NCBI GenBank assembly: GCA_910585275.1
Contig: CAJUCW010000019.1
Coordinates: 5,788-69,787, forward strand
Source: an uncultured Muribaculaceae bacterium
GTDB taxonomy: Bacteria > Bacteroidota > Bacteroidia > Bacteroidales > Muribaculaceae
Direction: 5' to 3'
Length of the DNA: 64,000 nt
Shown here: piece after piece, positions 18,489-26,800 of the stretch
How positions within the stretch are numbered: the stretch's first letter is position 1
Layout of the letters: each line of letters begins with the position of its first letter
Position numbers and translations under genes: made by a program
The notes under the pieces: generated by a model
What the model saw: only the letters and a program-made list of their open reading frames with translations
Databases searched by the model: none
Told to the model about the DNA's origin: nothing

Positions 18489-19913
18489 ATGAAGAAAGTT
18501 TGTTCTTTACTCATGATATGCCTTGCCCTCACCGGCTGCAAACAGTCGGCGGGCGGCAACTCTGCGGAGGAAGAAATCAACGATTCCAAAACGCCGCTTC
18601 ATCTTCTTAAACCGGACTATGTGACCCCTTATGGAGAACTTAATCCGGATTCGGTTAAGGCTGACATCGACAGGGTGTTTGCTTACATCGACAATGTGAC
18701 GCCGGCTAAGGTTGTTGACCGCGAAGGGAACGTAATAGAGAATCTTGAGCAACTTCCCGACAGCGCGCTCCTTAACCAGGGCACCTACCGCCTCACGAGC
18801 TATGAGTGGGCCGTGATGTATATGGCTCTTCTTGATGCCGCCAAGAATCTTGACGACAGCAAGTATCGTGACTATGTTATCGACAGGATTTCTTTCCTTG
18901 GCAAGGTGGCTCCCGCATTTGAGGAACTTGCGAAGCGTACCGGCAAGCAGGACGGCCAGATGCGTCAGGTCATTGCTCCTGCTTCGCTTGACGATGCCGG
19001 AGCAATGTCGGGTGCTTTCATGAGAGCTTATATGGCTGACAGCACTCTTCAGATCAAGGATATCATCGAGCGTTACTACAACATCGTTGACACTAAGACT
19101 CTTCGTCTTCCTGACGGTACTATCGCACGTAATCGTCCGCATCACAATGCTGTCTGGCTTGACGATATGTTTATGGCACTTCCTGCCATGGCTACGAGAA
19201 GCCAGTTCACCGGCGACCAGAAGTATCTTAACGATGCTGCTGAGACTGCAGTGAAGATGATTGACAGAATGTGGATTCCTGAGAAGAATTTCTTCCGTCA
19301 CGGATATGTTGAAGGTCTTGACGCCGAGCCTGAGATGGCATGGGGCAGGGCCAACGGATGGGCGATACTTACGATGTGCCAGCTGCTTGACGTAATTCCC
19401 GAAAGCAATCCCAACCGTGCCAAGATTATGGATATCTATCGTAAGCATGTCAAGAGCCTTGCCAACCTCCAGAACAAGGATGGTTTCTGGCATCAGCTTC
19501 TCGACCGCAACGATTCTTATCCCGAGACTTCAGCTACTGCTATCTTCGCATATTGTATTGCCCATGGTGTGAACCAGGGTTGGCTTGATCCTACTGTCTA
19601 TGGTCCTGTAGCCCAGCTTGCATGGGAGGCAGTTTCCACAAAGATTAATCAGAAGGGTGAAGTTGAGGATGTATGTGTAGGCACAGGTATGGGCTTCGAA
19701 CCGACTTATTATTACTACCGTCCGGTTAGCGTCAAGGCGGCTCACGGCTATGGCCCTGTAATCTGGGCAGGTAGCGAGGTAATAAAGATGCTCAGAAGCT
19801 TCAATCCTCGTGTCAATGACAGCGCTGTTCATTACTACAAGGTTGATCCCGAAGCCACTACTCCGATCTTCTCGCTCGACGAGAATGGAAAGGCAATGGA
19901 AATCAAGCATTGA
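18489..19913 (+). CDS. GH105/GH88-type unsaturated rhamnogalacturonyl hydrolase, lipoprotein
   Basis: 474 residues with a lipobox (LALTGC, Cys about 17), so it is lipid-anchored. The body is the (alpha/alpha)6 barrel of GH88/GH105: VWLDDMFMALPAMA carrying the catalytic Asp, EMAWGRANGWAILTM, WHQLLDRNDSYPETSATAIF and GTGMG. These enzymes hydrate and remove the unsaturated uronic acid from oligosaccharides left by pectate or rhamnogalacturonan lyases, releasing rhamnose-terminated products. Its place right behind rhaD, in one transcription run closed by a strong terminator, links the rha operon to rhamnogalacturonan use. Confidence 0.9.
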   Translation: MKKVCSLLMICLALTGCKQSAGGNSAEEEINDSKTPLHLLKPDYVTPYGELNPDSVKADIDRVFAYIDNVTPAKVVDREGNVIENLEQLPDSALLNQGTYRLTSYEWAVMYMALLDAAKNLDDSKYRDYVIDRISFLGKVAPAFEELAKRTGKQDGQMRQVIAPASLDDAGAMSGAFMRAYMADSTLQIKDIIERYYNIVDTKTLRLPDGTIARNRPHHNAVWLDDMFMALPAMATRSQFTGDQKYLNDAAETAVKMIDRMWIPEKNFFRHGYVEGLDAEPEMAWGRANGWAILTMCQLLDVIPESNPNRAKIMDIYRKHVKSLANLQNKDGFWHQLLDRNDSYPETSATAIFAYCIAHGVNQGWLDPTVYGPVAQLAWEAVSTKINQKGEVEDVCVGTGMGFEPTYYYYRPVSVKAAHGYGPVIWAGSEVIKMLRSFNPRVNDSAVHYYKVDPEATTPIFSLDENGKAMEIKH

Positions 19914-19935
19914 TTTTTAATAACATATTATAAAG

Positions 19936-19979
19936 ACAGGGATGTGCGGTTCTTGCTCACATCCCTGTTCTATTTTTGT
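19936..19979 (+). terminator. Rho-independent terminator of the GH2-rha-GH105 run
   Basis: ACAGGGATGTG (19936-19946) pairs perfectly with 19958-19968 around an 11-nt loop, followed by TCTATTTTTGTT. It lies 22 bp after the GH105 stop. Confidence 0.88.
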
Positions 19980-20029
19980 TAATACGTTTTCACTTGAGGA
20001 TTTGGTTTTTCAGTGCAATCATATTAACT

Positions 20030-20070
20030 AAAAAATGAGACCTGTCGGAGTAATATGTCCGGCAGGTCTC
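20030..20070 (-). terminator. Rho-independent terminator of the vWA gene
   Basis: On the minus strand a 12-bp stem with one G-U pair (arms 20037-20048 and 20059-20070) is followed by ATTTTTTAG, ending transcription that arrives from the vWA gene. With the plus-strand terminator just left of it, this cleanly separates the carbohydrate region from the accessory region. Confidence 0.82.
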
Positions 20071-20145
20071 TTCAAAAAATGGAAAGTCAAAATATGGTGT
20101 TATGACAATTTCAAAGAAGTCGTATTGACTTTTGGTGAAGGATTC

Positions 20146-20883
20146 TTAAAAGAATTCGGAATTGTTCTCTTCGTCATTATATTGAGGGTCGATATCGTGG
20201 TTCTTGAAGAACTTTGATGCCTGTGATTTTCTCATCCTGATTCTTTCATCTTTTGAGATATTAGGACAAGCCATCTCTTTCATCACCCTTTCATTCTCGT
20301 TTGCCATCATGCATGCTCCGAATGTCTGCCACATGTCTTTGGTTCCCTTTGCCGAAGCGTTGAAAGCCATGGCATTGTCGATGTTCATTTTTTTCGACAC
20401 CATATCCACGTCGATGTTAGCCCCGATGAAATTGAATGTCCATCCGAGTTCTTTCAACTGTGAGATGAGGTTCGCCACCATGTCGTAGGTATAGTCGGTC
20501 GATGAATTTTCCATACCGTCAGTGATGATGGTTACTATGCCCGTCGAATCGATATGGGTGGATGCTACGGCGCGGAGGTCGGTCAATGTGGAGCCTACGG
20601 CATCGAGAAGGGGTGTGCAACCCCAGGGCTTGTAGATATCGGTTGTCATATTATCCACTTTTTCTATTGGCACATTCTTGCAGACATAACGCGAAGGGAT
20701 TTCTGCATTCGACTGGAAGAGATATATGCTCACGAGATGACGCTGGGTGTCGCCATATTTTTCTTGGAGCGAACGGATGAGATTGAGGGTCTCGTTGCAT
20801 CCGTCAACCGTCTGGTTTGTCAGGCTGTCCATTGAGCCGCTTTCATCAAGAATGATGAGGTTGAAAACCGTAGTCTTTTCCAT
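20146..20883 (-). CDS. Cytosolic von Willebrand factor A domain protein
   Basis: 245 residues that are almost entirely one vWA domain. The metal-ion-dependent adhesion site is intact: D13-x-S15-x-S17 (LDESGSM), the Thr in WGCTPLLDAVG, and the Asp in IITDGMENSS. No signal peptide or transmembrane helix is seen, so it acts in the cytoplasm, probably as a protein-binding scaffold. The C-terminal tail (MRKSQASKFFKNHDIDPQYNDEENNSEFF) is polar. It is 135 bp downstream of the NUDIX regulator on the same strand and may belong to the same regulated unit. Confidence 0.88.
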   Translation of the reverse strand: MEKTTVFNLIILDESGSMDSLTNQTVDGCNETLNLIRSLQEKYGDTQRHLVSIYLFQSNAEIPSRYVCKNVPIEKVDNMTTDIYKPWGCTPLLDAVGSTLTDLRAVASTHIDSTGIVTIITDGMENSSTDYTYDMVANLISQLKELGWTFNFIGANIDVDMVSKKMNIDNAMAFNASAKGTKDMWQTFGACMMANENERVMKEMACPNISKDERIRMRKSQASKFFKNHDIDPQYNDEENNSEFF

Positions 20884-21018
20884 AATTAAGTTTTGTTTTG
20901 ATGAATGTTTTTGAATGTTTAGTTTTTCTATTTTGTTTTAGCGGTAATCTGTTGTCAATTGGAGTTTGTTTCATCTTATAATACCAAAAGGCAATTAAAG
21001 GTAAACATCCTCCTATAT

Positions 21019-21933
21019 TTAGCGTGAAAGTTTTTTTGTTATGAAGTCGAAGAGTCCTTTTGTAGGGGCCTTTCGCTCTGTTTTCTTATTATATTCCGTG
21101 TCTTGTGGTTCGCAACAATCCATTCTTGGGATTGTACTTTCGCATTCGGATATTTCGCAATCATATTGAGGAGCGTTGTTACTAAAACAGAATGAATTAG
21201 ACATGCTTTGGAACCTATCGTACAATAATTCTCGTTCATCGCTTGCTTTCTTCTCAGTCTGTAATGGCTCTATCTTCTCCGCATTCGCGGTATATAGTTT
21301 TGCTGGACGTCCTCCAGAATTGCTTTCTGATGACCTTATCTCCGAAATTACCTCCGAATCTATAGCGGTTCGAAGAAAATTTCTTCGGTCGTACTGCGTC
21401 TGATTGATCACTTCATACACTGTTTGTAGTTCACTGATGCTAAACACCTTGTTAAGCAATTCAAATGCCACCGGTTTTAGCCTCAGAATCTCTTTCAGAT
21501 GTTCTCGTGCTTCCCGTATGATTTCGCGGTGATCAAACGCGAGAGGGGGGAGCATGTTCTCATCAAACCACATTGCCTTTGCCGCGTCATCTCCTGCCAC
21601 CACTTTATAGTCCTCGGGTTTCACAAGGGCTATGAATGCAACAGTCACGACTCTTTCTCGCGGGTCGCGGTTAACGCGGCTATACACCCGGAACTGGTCA
21701 AGAAACACTCCGCTAAGGTTGGTTTCCTCTCTCAGTTCTCGCTTTGCGCACTCTTCGATTGTTTCTTCCATGCGCATAAATCCTCCGGGAAGTGCCCAGT
21801 ATCCTAAATATGGCTCATTACCACGCTCAACAAGAAGGATCTTTATCACCTTCTCATTGAATCCGAAAATCACACAGTCTGCCGTAATGGCTGCATGTGG
21901 GTATCGGTAATGATATTTGAGTTGCGTGTCCAT
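21019..21933 (-). CDS. NUDIX-domain transcription regulator (AraR/NrtR-like)
   Basis: 304 residues. Residues 1-140 form a NUDIX hydrolase domain with the box GGFMRMEETIEECAKRELRE continuing into ETNL; the REXXEE core is kept and only the consensus Gly near its end is Asn. Residues about 150-225 look like the winged-helix of NrtR-type regulators (VYEVINQTQYDRRNFLRTAI, GRPAKLYTANAE). The last 75 or so residues are a polar extension not expected in the family. NrtR proteins sense ADP-ribose or NAD metabolites, and Bacteroides AraR senses arabinose; the ligand here is unknown. Three 17-bp palindromic sites lie in its own promoter. Confidence 0.88.
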   Translation of the reverse strand: MDTQLKYHYRYPHAAITADCVIFGFNEKVIKILLVERGNEPYLGYWALPGGFMRMEETIEECAKRELREETNLSGVFLDQFRVYSRVNRDPRERVVTVAFIALVKPEDYKVVAGDDAAKAMWFDENMLPPLAFDHREIIREAREHLKEILRLKPVAFELLNKVFSISELQTVYEVINQTQYDRRNFLRTAIDSEVISEIRSSESNSGGRPAKLYTANAEKIEPLQTEKKASDERELLYDRFQSMSNSFCFSNNAPQYDCEISECESTIPRMDCCEPQDTEYNKKTERKAPTKGLFDFITKKLSR

Positions 21934-21965
21934 ATCTTTGTTTTATTATTCGGGATTATGCTTGC

Positions 21966-22035
21966 TGCGTAATTCTGACGCAAAGTTAATGCGTAATTTT
22001 GACGCCACCAAATTTTAGTGCGTAAAAATTACGCA
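21966..22035 (-). promoter_or_regulatory. Promoter of the NUDIX regulator with three palindromic operators
   Basis: Three 17-bp sites are seen: TGCGTAATTCTGACGCA (21966-21982), TGCGTAATTTTGACGCC (21990-22006) and TGCGTAAAAATTACGCA (22019-22035). The minus-strand promoter TTTG (22009-22012)-N20-TAACTTTG (21981-21988) is threaded through them: one site overlaps the -7 element and one fills the spacer. This is the layout of an autorepressor. The same paired arrangement recurs ahead of the caspase operon. Confidence 0.85.
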
Positions 22036-22111
22036 TGGTCTTTATGTTTAACATTTGTTAACAAATATATTTCCTAAAATATCTAAATTGCCCCATGAGG
22101 TAACGCAAATC

Positions 22112-23344
22112 CTAATGTTGCATTTTCAAAGATGCATACATCATGGCGGCGAGTGCCATGAATAAAATCAAACTTCCAAGGATTAGGGCATAGGAAGACA
22201 ACGAAAGAAGGATGAAACAACTACCGTATATAATTGTTAATATCACCCCAATCAATGCCCCTATTATTTTTGAATCAAGCATCTTCCACATATAGCCTGA
22301 AATCAGCAACACCGTCATAGACGATGCAATCAGGTAGGCCATGCCAAAAGAAAGATGTTCGGAAAATGATAGAAGGAGAATGTAAAATATTATGAGAGCA
22401 ACTCCAATTAGGAAATAGTTGAGCAAAGGGATTGGATGTTTTGTCACTATTTCCGTGAAAAGGGCACTAATGTAAGTCAGTAATATTATTATAAAAGCAT
22501 ACTTCAGAGAGCGGTTAACCTTCTGATATCGGTTAACACCTACAAGGAAATCGGTTTCAACAATCAATCGTTTGTTGCCCTTTGCTACAAAAGAAGGAGG
22601 TGTGTTTCTCCATGTGGCAGAAAAATAATTACCGTTTATTGTTCTGTCGTCGGGGAGAATTGAACCACCAAATGACGGATTTGGTGCGTTGCCATCAATT
22701 GTAATTATCGACTTCTCCCCAATCGGACATACAGATATTTTTTTTGACCCGCGGACATCAAGTTCTGTTGAATACTTGATGTTTTGAGGTAAATCGGATA
22801 TGTCTATTTTTGCAGAAAGCCAATCATCATTATCATCTGACCATTCAATCTCTTTGTCCCCAATCTTCAAAGGAGACAACTTCGAAATCTGTTTATTTCC
22901 AATCTTAAGTCTAAAATTTATAGTGTCGGACAATGTCGAAACGTTTTTTTTATCCAAACTCCCCGATATGCCAATATGGGCGTTGAAGACTTCCGCTTCA
23001 TAAATGTTCCGATGTAGTGACTTGGTATCGACGTTTACGTTGCATGCGAACGTTTGTTGACGTATTGTAGAGTCTATTCTCTCCACTACGATTTCGGGCC
23101 CGTTTATTTTGATTGGTCCTCCCCACTCTTTGACTATATCACTCGCCACGTCATCATTTAGAGATTCGCGGGAAGAGGAAATAATCCACACGATGAGTGC
23201 TCCAATCATCAGGACAACACACTGGAAACCAAGTAGTACTATTTTTGTCCCGTATGTCATATTCCTTTTATAAGGCGGCGGAGGCGTGGAATGTGGTATC
23301 GAAGGTGGGAGGGGAGGAGGGGTTGAAGTTGACATGGCATCCAT
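22112..23344 (-). CDS. creD: CreD-family inner-membrane protein
   Basis: 410 residues. A proline-rich start (TPPPLPPSIPHSTPPPP) precedes the first helix (IVLLGFQCVVLMIGALIVWI). A long periplasmic beta domain carries family motifs (VKEWGGPIKINGPEIVVE, NIYEAEVFNAHIGISGSL, PSFGGSILPDD, FSATWRN), then VNRYQKVNRSLKYAFIIILLT opens five further helices (FYILLLSFSEHLSFGMAYLI). CreD is linked to cell-envelope integrity and beta-lactam response, but its mechanism is unclear. It lies 15 bp downstream of a shorter CreD-like gene. Confidence 0.88.
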   Translation of the reverse strand: MDAMSTSTPPPLPPSIPHSTPPPPYKRNMTYGTKIVLLGFQCVVLMIGALIVWIISSSRESLNDDVASDIVKEWGGPIKINGPEIVVERIDSTIRQQTFACNVNVDTKSLHRNIYEAEVFNAHIGISGSLDKKNVSTLSDTINFRLKIGNKQISKLSPLKIGDKEIEWSDDNDDWLSAKIDISDLPQNIKYSTELDVRGSKKISVCPIGEKSIITIDGNAPNPSFGGSILPDDRTINGNYFSATWRNTPPSFVAKGNKRLIVETDFLVGVNRYQKVNRSLKYAFIIILLTYISALFTEIVTKHPIPLLNYFLIGVALIIFYILLLSFSEHLSFGMAYLIASSMTVLLISGYMWKMLDSKIIGALIGVILTIIYGSCFILLSLSSYALILGSLILFMALAAMMYASLKMQH

Positions 23345-23359
23345 GATTGTCGGTCTGTT

Positions 23360-23968
23360 TTACTTTATTACAAGTTCTTCGTTCACAACCTTCAGTTTAA
23401 GCGTAAAATACATCGCTAATGCAATAAGAAGGAAGAGTGACAGACTTCCGATTAGGAGAGCCATCGAGCCTAAATTAATCAGTATGAATAAAAGTCCATA
23501 TTCGGCAACAAGTATGCTTACTGTCATTCCGACGGCTTTGGTTTTATGTGTTATTCCATTGATAAACCATGCAGTCAATCCGATGGTCATTGTCGATACA
23601 ATGGCGTAGGAAGCCCCAAATGGTAACTTTTCGGAAAGAGCAAGCAATAATAGGTAAAAAAGTGTCAACGCCATTGCGATAAGGGCATATTGGAGGTAGT
23701 TGATACCTTTTCGGAACACAACTTCAACAAGCATAAGGGAAATCCCTGTAATAGATATTATGGCAAAACAGTATGCAATTGATTGCGAAAGAAGGTTGTA
23801 ACCGTCTCCCTCGAAAAAGCCGCTTTTTACACGTCCTGATGCCAAACTGTCAATACCGCTCGAAACGATTGCCAAAATAATGGCCAATCCGATTATATAT
23901 AGACTCTGTAGTCCGAGCCAAGCCATAGTGTATTTAGGCTTACGATACATTTCTTGGTATTCTTCCAT
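23360..23968 (-). CDS. Short CreD-like protein lacking the periplasmic domain
   Basis: 202 residues. It has a first helix (WLGLQSLYIIGLAIILAIVS) and then the C-terminal helix bundle of CreD (YLQYALIAMALTLFYLLLLALSEKL, FGASYAIVSTMTIGLTAWF). The 200 or so periplasmic residues found in its neighbour are absent. It could be a deletion derivative of a creD duplicate or a deliberate membrane partner of the full-length protein. The frame is intact and the two genes are nearly contiguous (15-bp gap), so a co-expressed pair is more likely than a decaying copy. Confidence 0.78.
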   Translation of the reverse strand: MEEYQEMYRKPKYTMAWLGLQSLYIIGLAIILAIVSSGIDSLASGRVKSGFFEGDGYNLLSQSIAYCFAIISITGISLMLVEVVFRKGINYLQYALIAMALTLFYLLLLALSEKLPFGASYAIVSTMTIGLTAWFINGITHKTKAVGMTVSILVAEYGLLFILINLGSMALLIGSLSLFLLIALAMYFTLKLKVVNEELVIK

Positions 23969-24560
23969 AATTGCAGAGGGTTAAGTTTAGGTATTATTTG
24001 TTTTACACGATTGTTTATTAAAAAGCAACCGACGTTTTATGTGTTAAAGTAGTGGGCGAAGCTTTATGGATGCCACTGTATTGGGTGGCAATGACTATAT
24101 GTTTAATTTATAACGGTTTTATCCATTAACTTAGTATGTGAATTTGTATTTATTTTTTTACGGGAGATTATTTTTCTATCACCCCGTCAGTATTCAATAA
24201 GTGGATTCTGATACAAAAACACGATATCTCTGTTTCATTGTGGATTTCAATTTAAAAGCGAGTCGGAGTGGGAGAGAAGAAGCTCTTTGAATTGGATTGC
24301 ATCTGACATTCCGACCATCTGTTATGGCTGACAGGGAGGAAAGACAGGTATTGTCCGGAGCATGCCTCTGATTCAGATTCTTTATTCCGGAAAGTTTCGA
24401 ACAATAACAGCAGTCAATATATTCTCCAATCTGTCTTTTATTTGGTGTGAAGTATTTTGGAATCAAATTGTTAATCAAACATGCCGTAGGCATGTCCCTA
24501 CATTGGACGGTTCACATCAATTTGACAAATTTCTTTGTGGACTCTGCGCCTCTGCATGCG
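23969..24560. other. 592-bp stretch without a supported gene
   Basis: No coding region here has family features. The only long frame (24194-24493, minus) has odd composition and no homology I can see. The stretch contains a small hairpin (TGCCAC...GGTGGCA near 24070) and a perfect palindrome, ACATGCCGTAGGCATGT, at 24479-24495, which could be the remains of a small palindromic repeat. The promoter of the short CreD-like gene should lie at its left end. Confidence 0.5.
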
Positions 24561-25286
24561 TTAATTCTGCCAAGGGAAAGGATTTTGTTTTTGTTTGGTT
24601 CCATCGTTTCCCGGGGGATTGATAAGTTCTGAGATTTCCCTTTTCAGAACATCTCTGGTTTTAAAGAAACTGTCGAAAATCAACGTGAGGTAATTTTTTG
24701 GATTTGGAATTTCAGGAATAAAAAGGATATCCATGCGGCTTGCAATATGTCGGTTCCCTTTTTCGTCAGCTTCCGTCATGACAATCGTTGGCCCGAATCC
24801 TGAATTCGCTTTTCCCATTGCTTCCACAATAATAGGCAGGTTAATATCGAGTAAATTCGTTTCGGAATAAGGGAGGTCCCATATCCTGATGAACTTATGG
24901 TTCTGGGTAATGGAAAAGTTCACCCCTTGGTATTTCAAATAAATGCGCTCCTCCTCATCTTCCGGTTGACAGCCCAATTCCTTAAGAGTCTTTAGAAGCA
25001 GCTCCCGTTGTTCATCATGAATCTTCTTATAGTATTCCTTCTCAGAAAGCGGCTTTTTCGCCGATTCGGCGGAATGATTGTTATGATTGCCTTTATTTTG
25101 GGCTGTATTATCTTCGGCATCGGATTCGTGTCCGGAAATTTCAATAATATTTCCTTCGCCATGCGATAAAGAATTACCCTTATTCTTACTCTTCTCCTCC
25201 TTATAATGGTAGAGTAAAAAGATAATTATAACACCCAACGCGGGAGTAATGAACTGAAATATGATGTCTAAGAGATTTTTATCCAT
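24561..25286 (-). CDS. Membrane-anchored protein of unknown function
   Basis: 241 residues from ATG 25286; a longer frame to 25406 adds a segment without features. One N-terminal helix (DIIFQFITPALGVIIIFLLYHY) is followed by a charged low-complexity linker (about residues 30-85) and a compact C-terminal domain (LLKTLKELGCQPEDEEERIY, YQGVNFSI, FIRIWDLPY). The C-terminal domain faintly resembles YbjN or secretion-chaperone folds, but I would not assign it. It should sit on the cytoplasmic or periplasmic side, held by one helix. The gap to the next gene upstream is 233 bp. Confidence 0.62.
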   Translation of the reverse strand: MDKNLLDIIFQFITPALGVIIIFLLYHYKEEKSKNKGNSLSHGEGNIIEISGHESDAEDNTAQNKGNHNNHSAESAKKPLSEKEYYKKIHDEQRELLLKTLKELGCQPEDEEERIYLKYQGVNFSITQNHKFIRIWDLPYSETNLLDINLPIIVEAMGKANSGFGPTIVMTEADEKGNRHIASRMDILFIPEIPNPKNYLTLIFDSFFKTRDVLKREISELINPPGNDGTKQKQNPFPWQN

Positions 25287-25519
25287 AATAATCAATTTAA
25301 GATTAACGAAACAACGAAATCCCAATAAGAGAGGTTTTGTCATCTCCATGCAAGTGTGATTATTATTGCATTTTAGCAAAATTAGTGAATAATTCCGAAG
25401 TGACAAAATTAATTAAAAATCGTTGTCAAACTGGAAAAAAGACTCCATTTAGAACTCCTTTTGGCAAGAATTCCGGCTGTTTAAAGCTTCTCTTTGGGTT
25501 GTAGGTCGTTCCGAGACAT

Positions 25520-26233
25520 TCAATCTTCAATATAAATGTCATGAAAGGTTTCTCGTTTACGACGACGAAATTCCGATAATTTCCTACAAAGGTATCTGTT
25601 CAAGAATCCTAACCAATAAAACAAAAGTGCGAACGGAATTCCTACAATAAAGAGAGGAACTATTTCCCAAATTTCTATTATGCTGTCATAGGGATGGGAG
25701 AAAAATTGATTAGAACGGTCAAAATATGTAATATCTGTTCCGGGCAGCATTTCACAATTTGTTAAAATTACGAATACAAGTGTTGCTGATATTGAGGATA
25801 TTGCAAGCATCAAAGACCATTTAATCCCCAAAGATGAAAGCATCCATTTTTCTCGGAAGTGTCTGTTTCCAAGAATAAGGGGGTATGCTATCATCAAACC
25901 CATAAATGGGAGTATTGATAGAAACCATATTAATTCCCACAATGCTGCTACAGCTATTCCAATGGGTATTGCCAGAAGGATGCCGGTAAATATAATTGCC
26001 AATACCCGATGTTTGATGAAATATTGTGAAATCATTTCAGTCAATGTTTTTGTCTTTGATTTCCATACGATAGTTGCAAGAAAAAGTCCGAACAAAATAA
26101 TCAGACCAAAAACGAGACAATAGGCATAAGCCGGAAATATCCAATGACGATGATTATAAAAGGAATCGGCAAGGGGAGCAGCTGCAAATGCTGCTGTGGG
26201 TATTAGTATAAAGGGTGTAGTAAATTTTCTCAT
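25520..26233 (-). CDS. Polytopic membrane protein of unknown function
   Basis: 237 residues with about six hydrophobic helices (for example YCLVFGLIILFGLFLATIVW, VLAIIFTGILLAIPIGIAVA, LMLAISSISATLVFVIL, IVPLFIVGIPFALLFYWLGF) and a basic C-terminal tail. There are no transporter signature motifs I can name. It follows the HAD gene by 84 bp on the same strand, so it may be the tail of the FtsZ-like/radical-SAM operon, which would give that operon a membrane component, but this is uncertain. Confidence 0.68.
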   Translation of the reverse strand: MRKFTTPFILIPTAAFAAAPLADSFYNHRHWIFPAYAYCLVFGLIILFGLFLATIVWKSKTKTLTEMISQYFIKHRVLAIIFTGILLAIPIGIAVAALWELIWFLSILPFMGLMIAYPLILGNRHFREKWMLSSLGIKWSLMLAISSISATLVFVILTNCEMLPGTDITYFDRSNQFFSHPYDSIIEIWEIVPLFIVGIPFALLFYWLGFLNRYLCRKLSEFRRRKRETFHDIYIED

Positions 26234-26317
26234 TCTATATTATAATTATCAGATTATATGTTGATGAAGAAAAGGGTTAGAGCAAAGATGAGGAATAGCT
26301 GATTTTGAAATATGAAG

Positions 26318-26800
26318 TTATTCCTTTTTCTGGATGTTTCGGTTTATGATAGAGATGGCTTTTATGGCTGCATCTTTATCGAGTCCATAATTTGGATTGA
26401 TAGTGACCAATCTGTCAAGCTGCTCTTCATTGAAGTTTTCAGGACCGAGGTCATCAATAATCACATAGTTGCAATTGATTTTACATTCAATCAGCCAACG
26501 TGCAATTTCATCACCTCTATGTTTGCTTATATTAGGTGTCAAGTCTGTCATAAATCCTGGCATATCCCTATAAAGCCACATTTCTAATAAATTTTCATAT
26601 GAGTCTATATATTTCCAATCGGAAGTAACGACAATGTCAGCATTCGTTGTGTCTATTATTTGTTTTAGATTGTCAATGCACTTTGGATCAAAAACCGGGC
26701 GACCATTCTCATCACATTCAGGTAATCCATGACGGACAAGATACATGTCATAAGATGCCGTGTCCAAAACTCCATCGAAATCAAGAAATATAATATTCAT
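26318..26800 (-). CDS. HAD-superfamily phosphatase (Swiss Army Knife RNA-repair type)
   Basis: 160 residues forming a small capless HAD domain. Motif I is FLDFDGVLD with nucleophile Asp6 and Asp8, motif II is VVTSDW, a Lys/Arg region follows at SKHRGDEIARWL, and motif IV is VIIDDLGPE. The sequence type is that of HAD domains I recall from Swiss Army Knife RNA-repair proteins, so a nucleic-acid or nucleotide phosphate is a reasonable substrate. It is the last gene of a four-gene block and overlaps the HemN-like gene by 4 bp. Confidence 0.8.
   Translation of the reverse strand: MNIIFLDFDGVLDTASYDMYLVRHGLPECDENGRPVFDPKCIDNLKQIIDTTNADIVVTSDWKYIDSYENLLEMWLYRDMPGFMTDLTPNISKHRGDEIARWLIECKINCNYVIIDDLGPENFNEEQLDRLVTINPNYGLDKDAAIKAISIINRNIQKKE

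Noticed and set aside
18507..19493. 328-codon frame antisense to the GH105 gene
   Set aside because: Opposite a complete (alpha/alpha)6 enzyme gene, so it is a shadow frame.
24194..24493. 99-codon minus-strand reading frame in the large gap
   Set aside because: Cys- and Asn-rich composition, no hydrophobic core or family motif, and weak context. More likely a chance frame.
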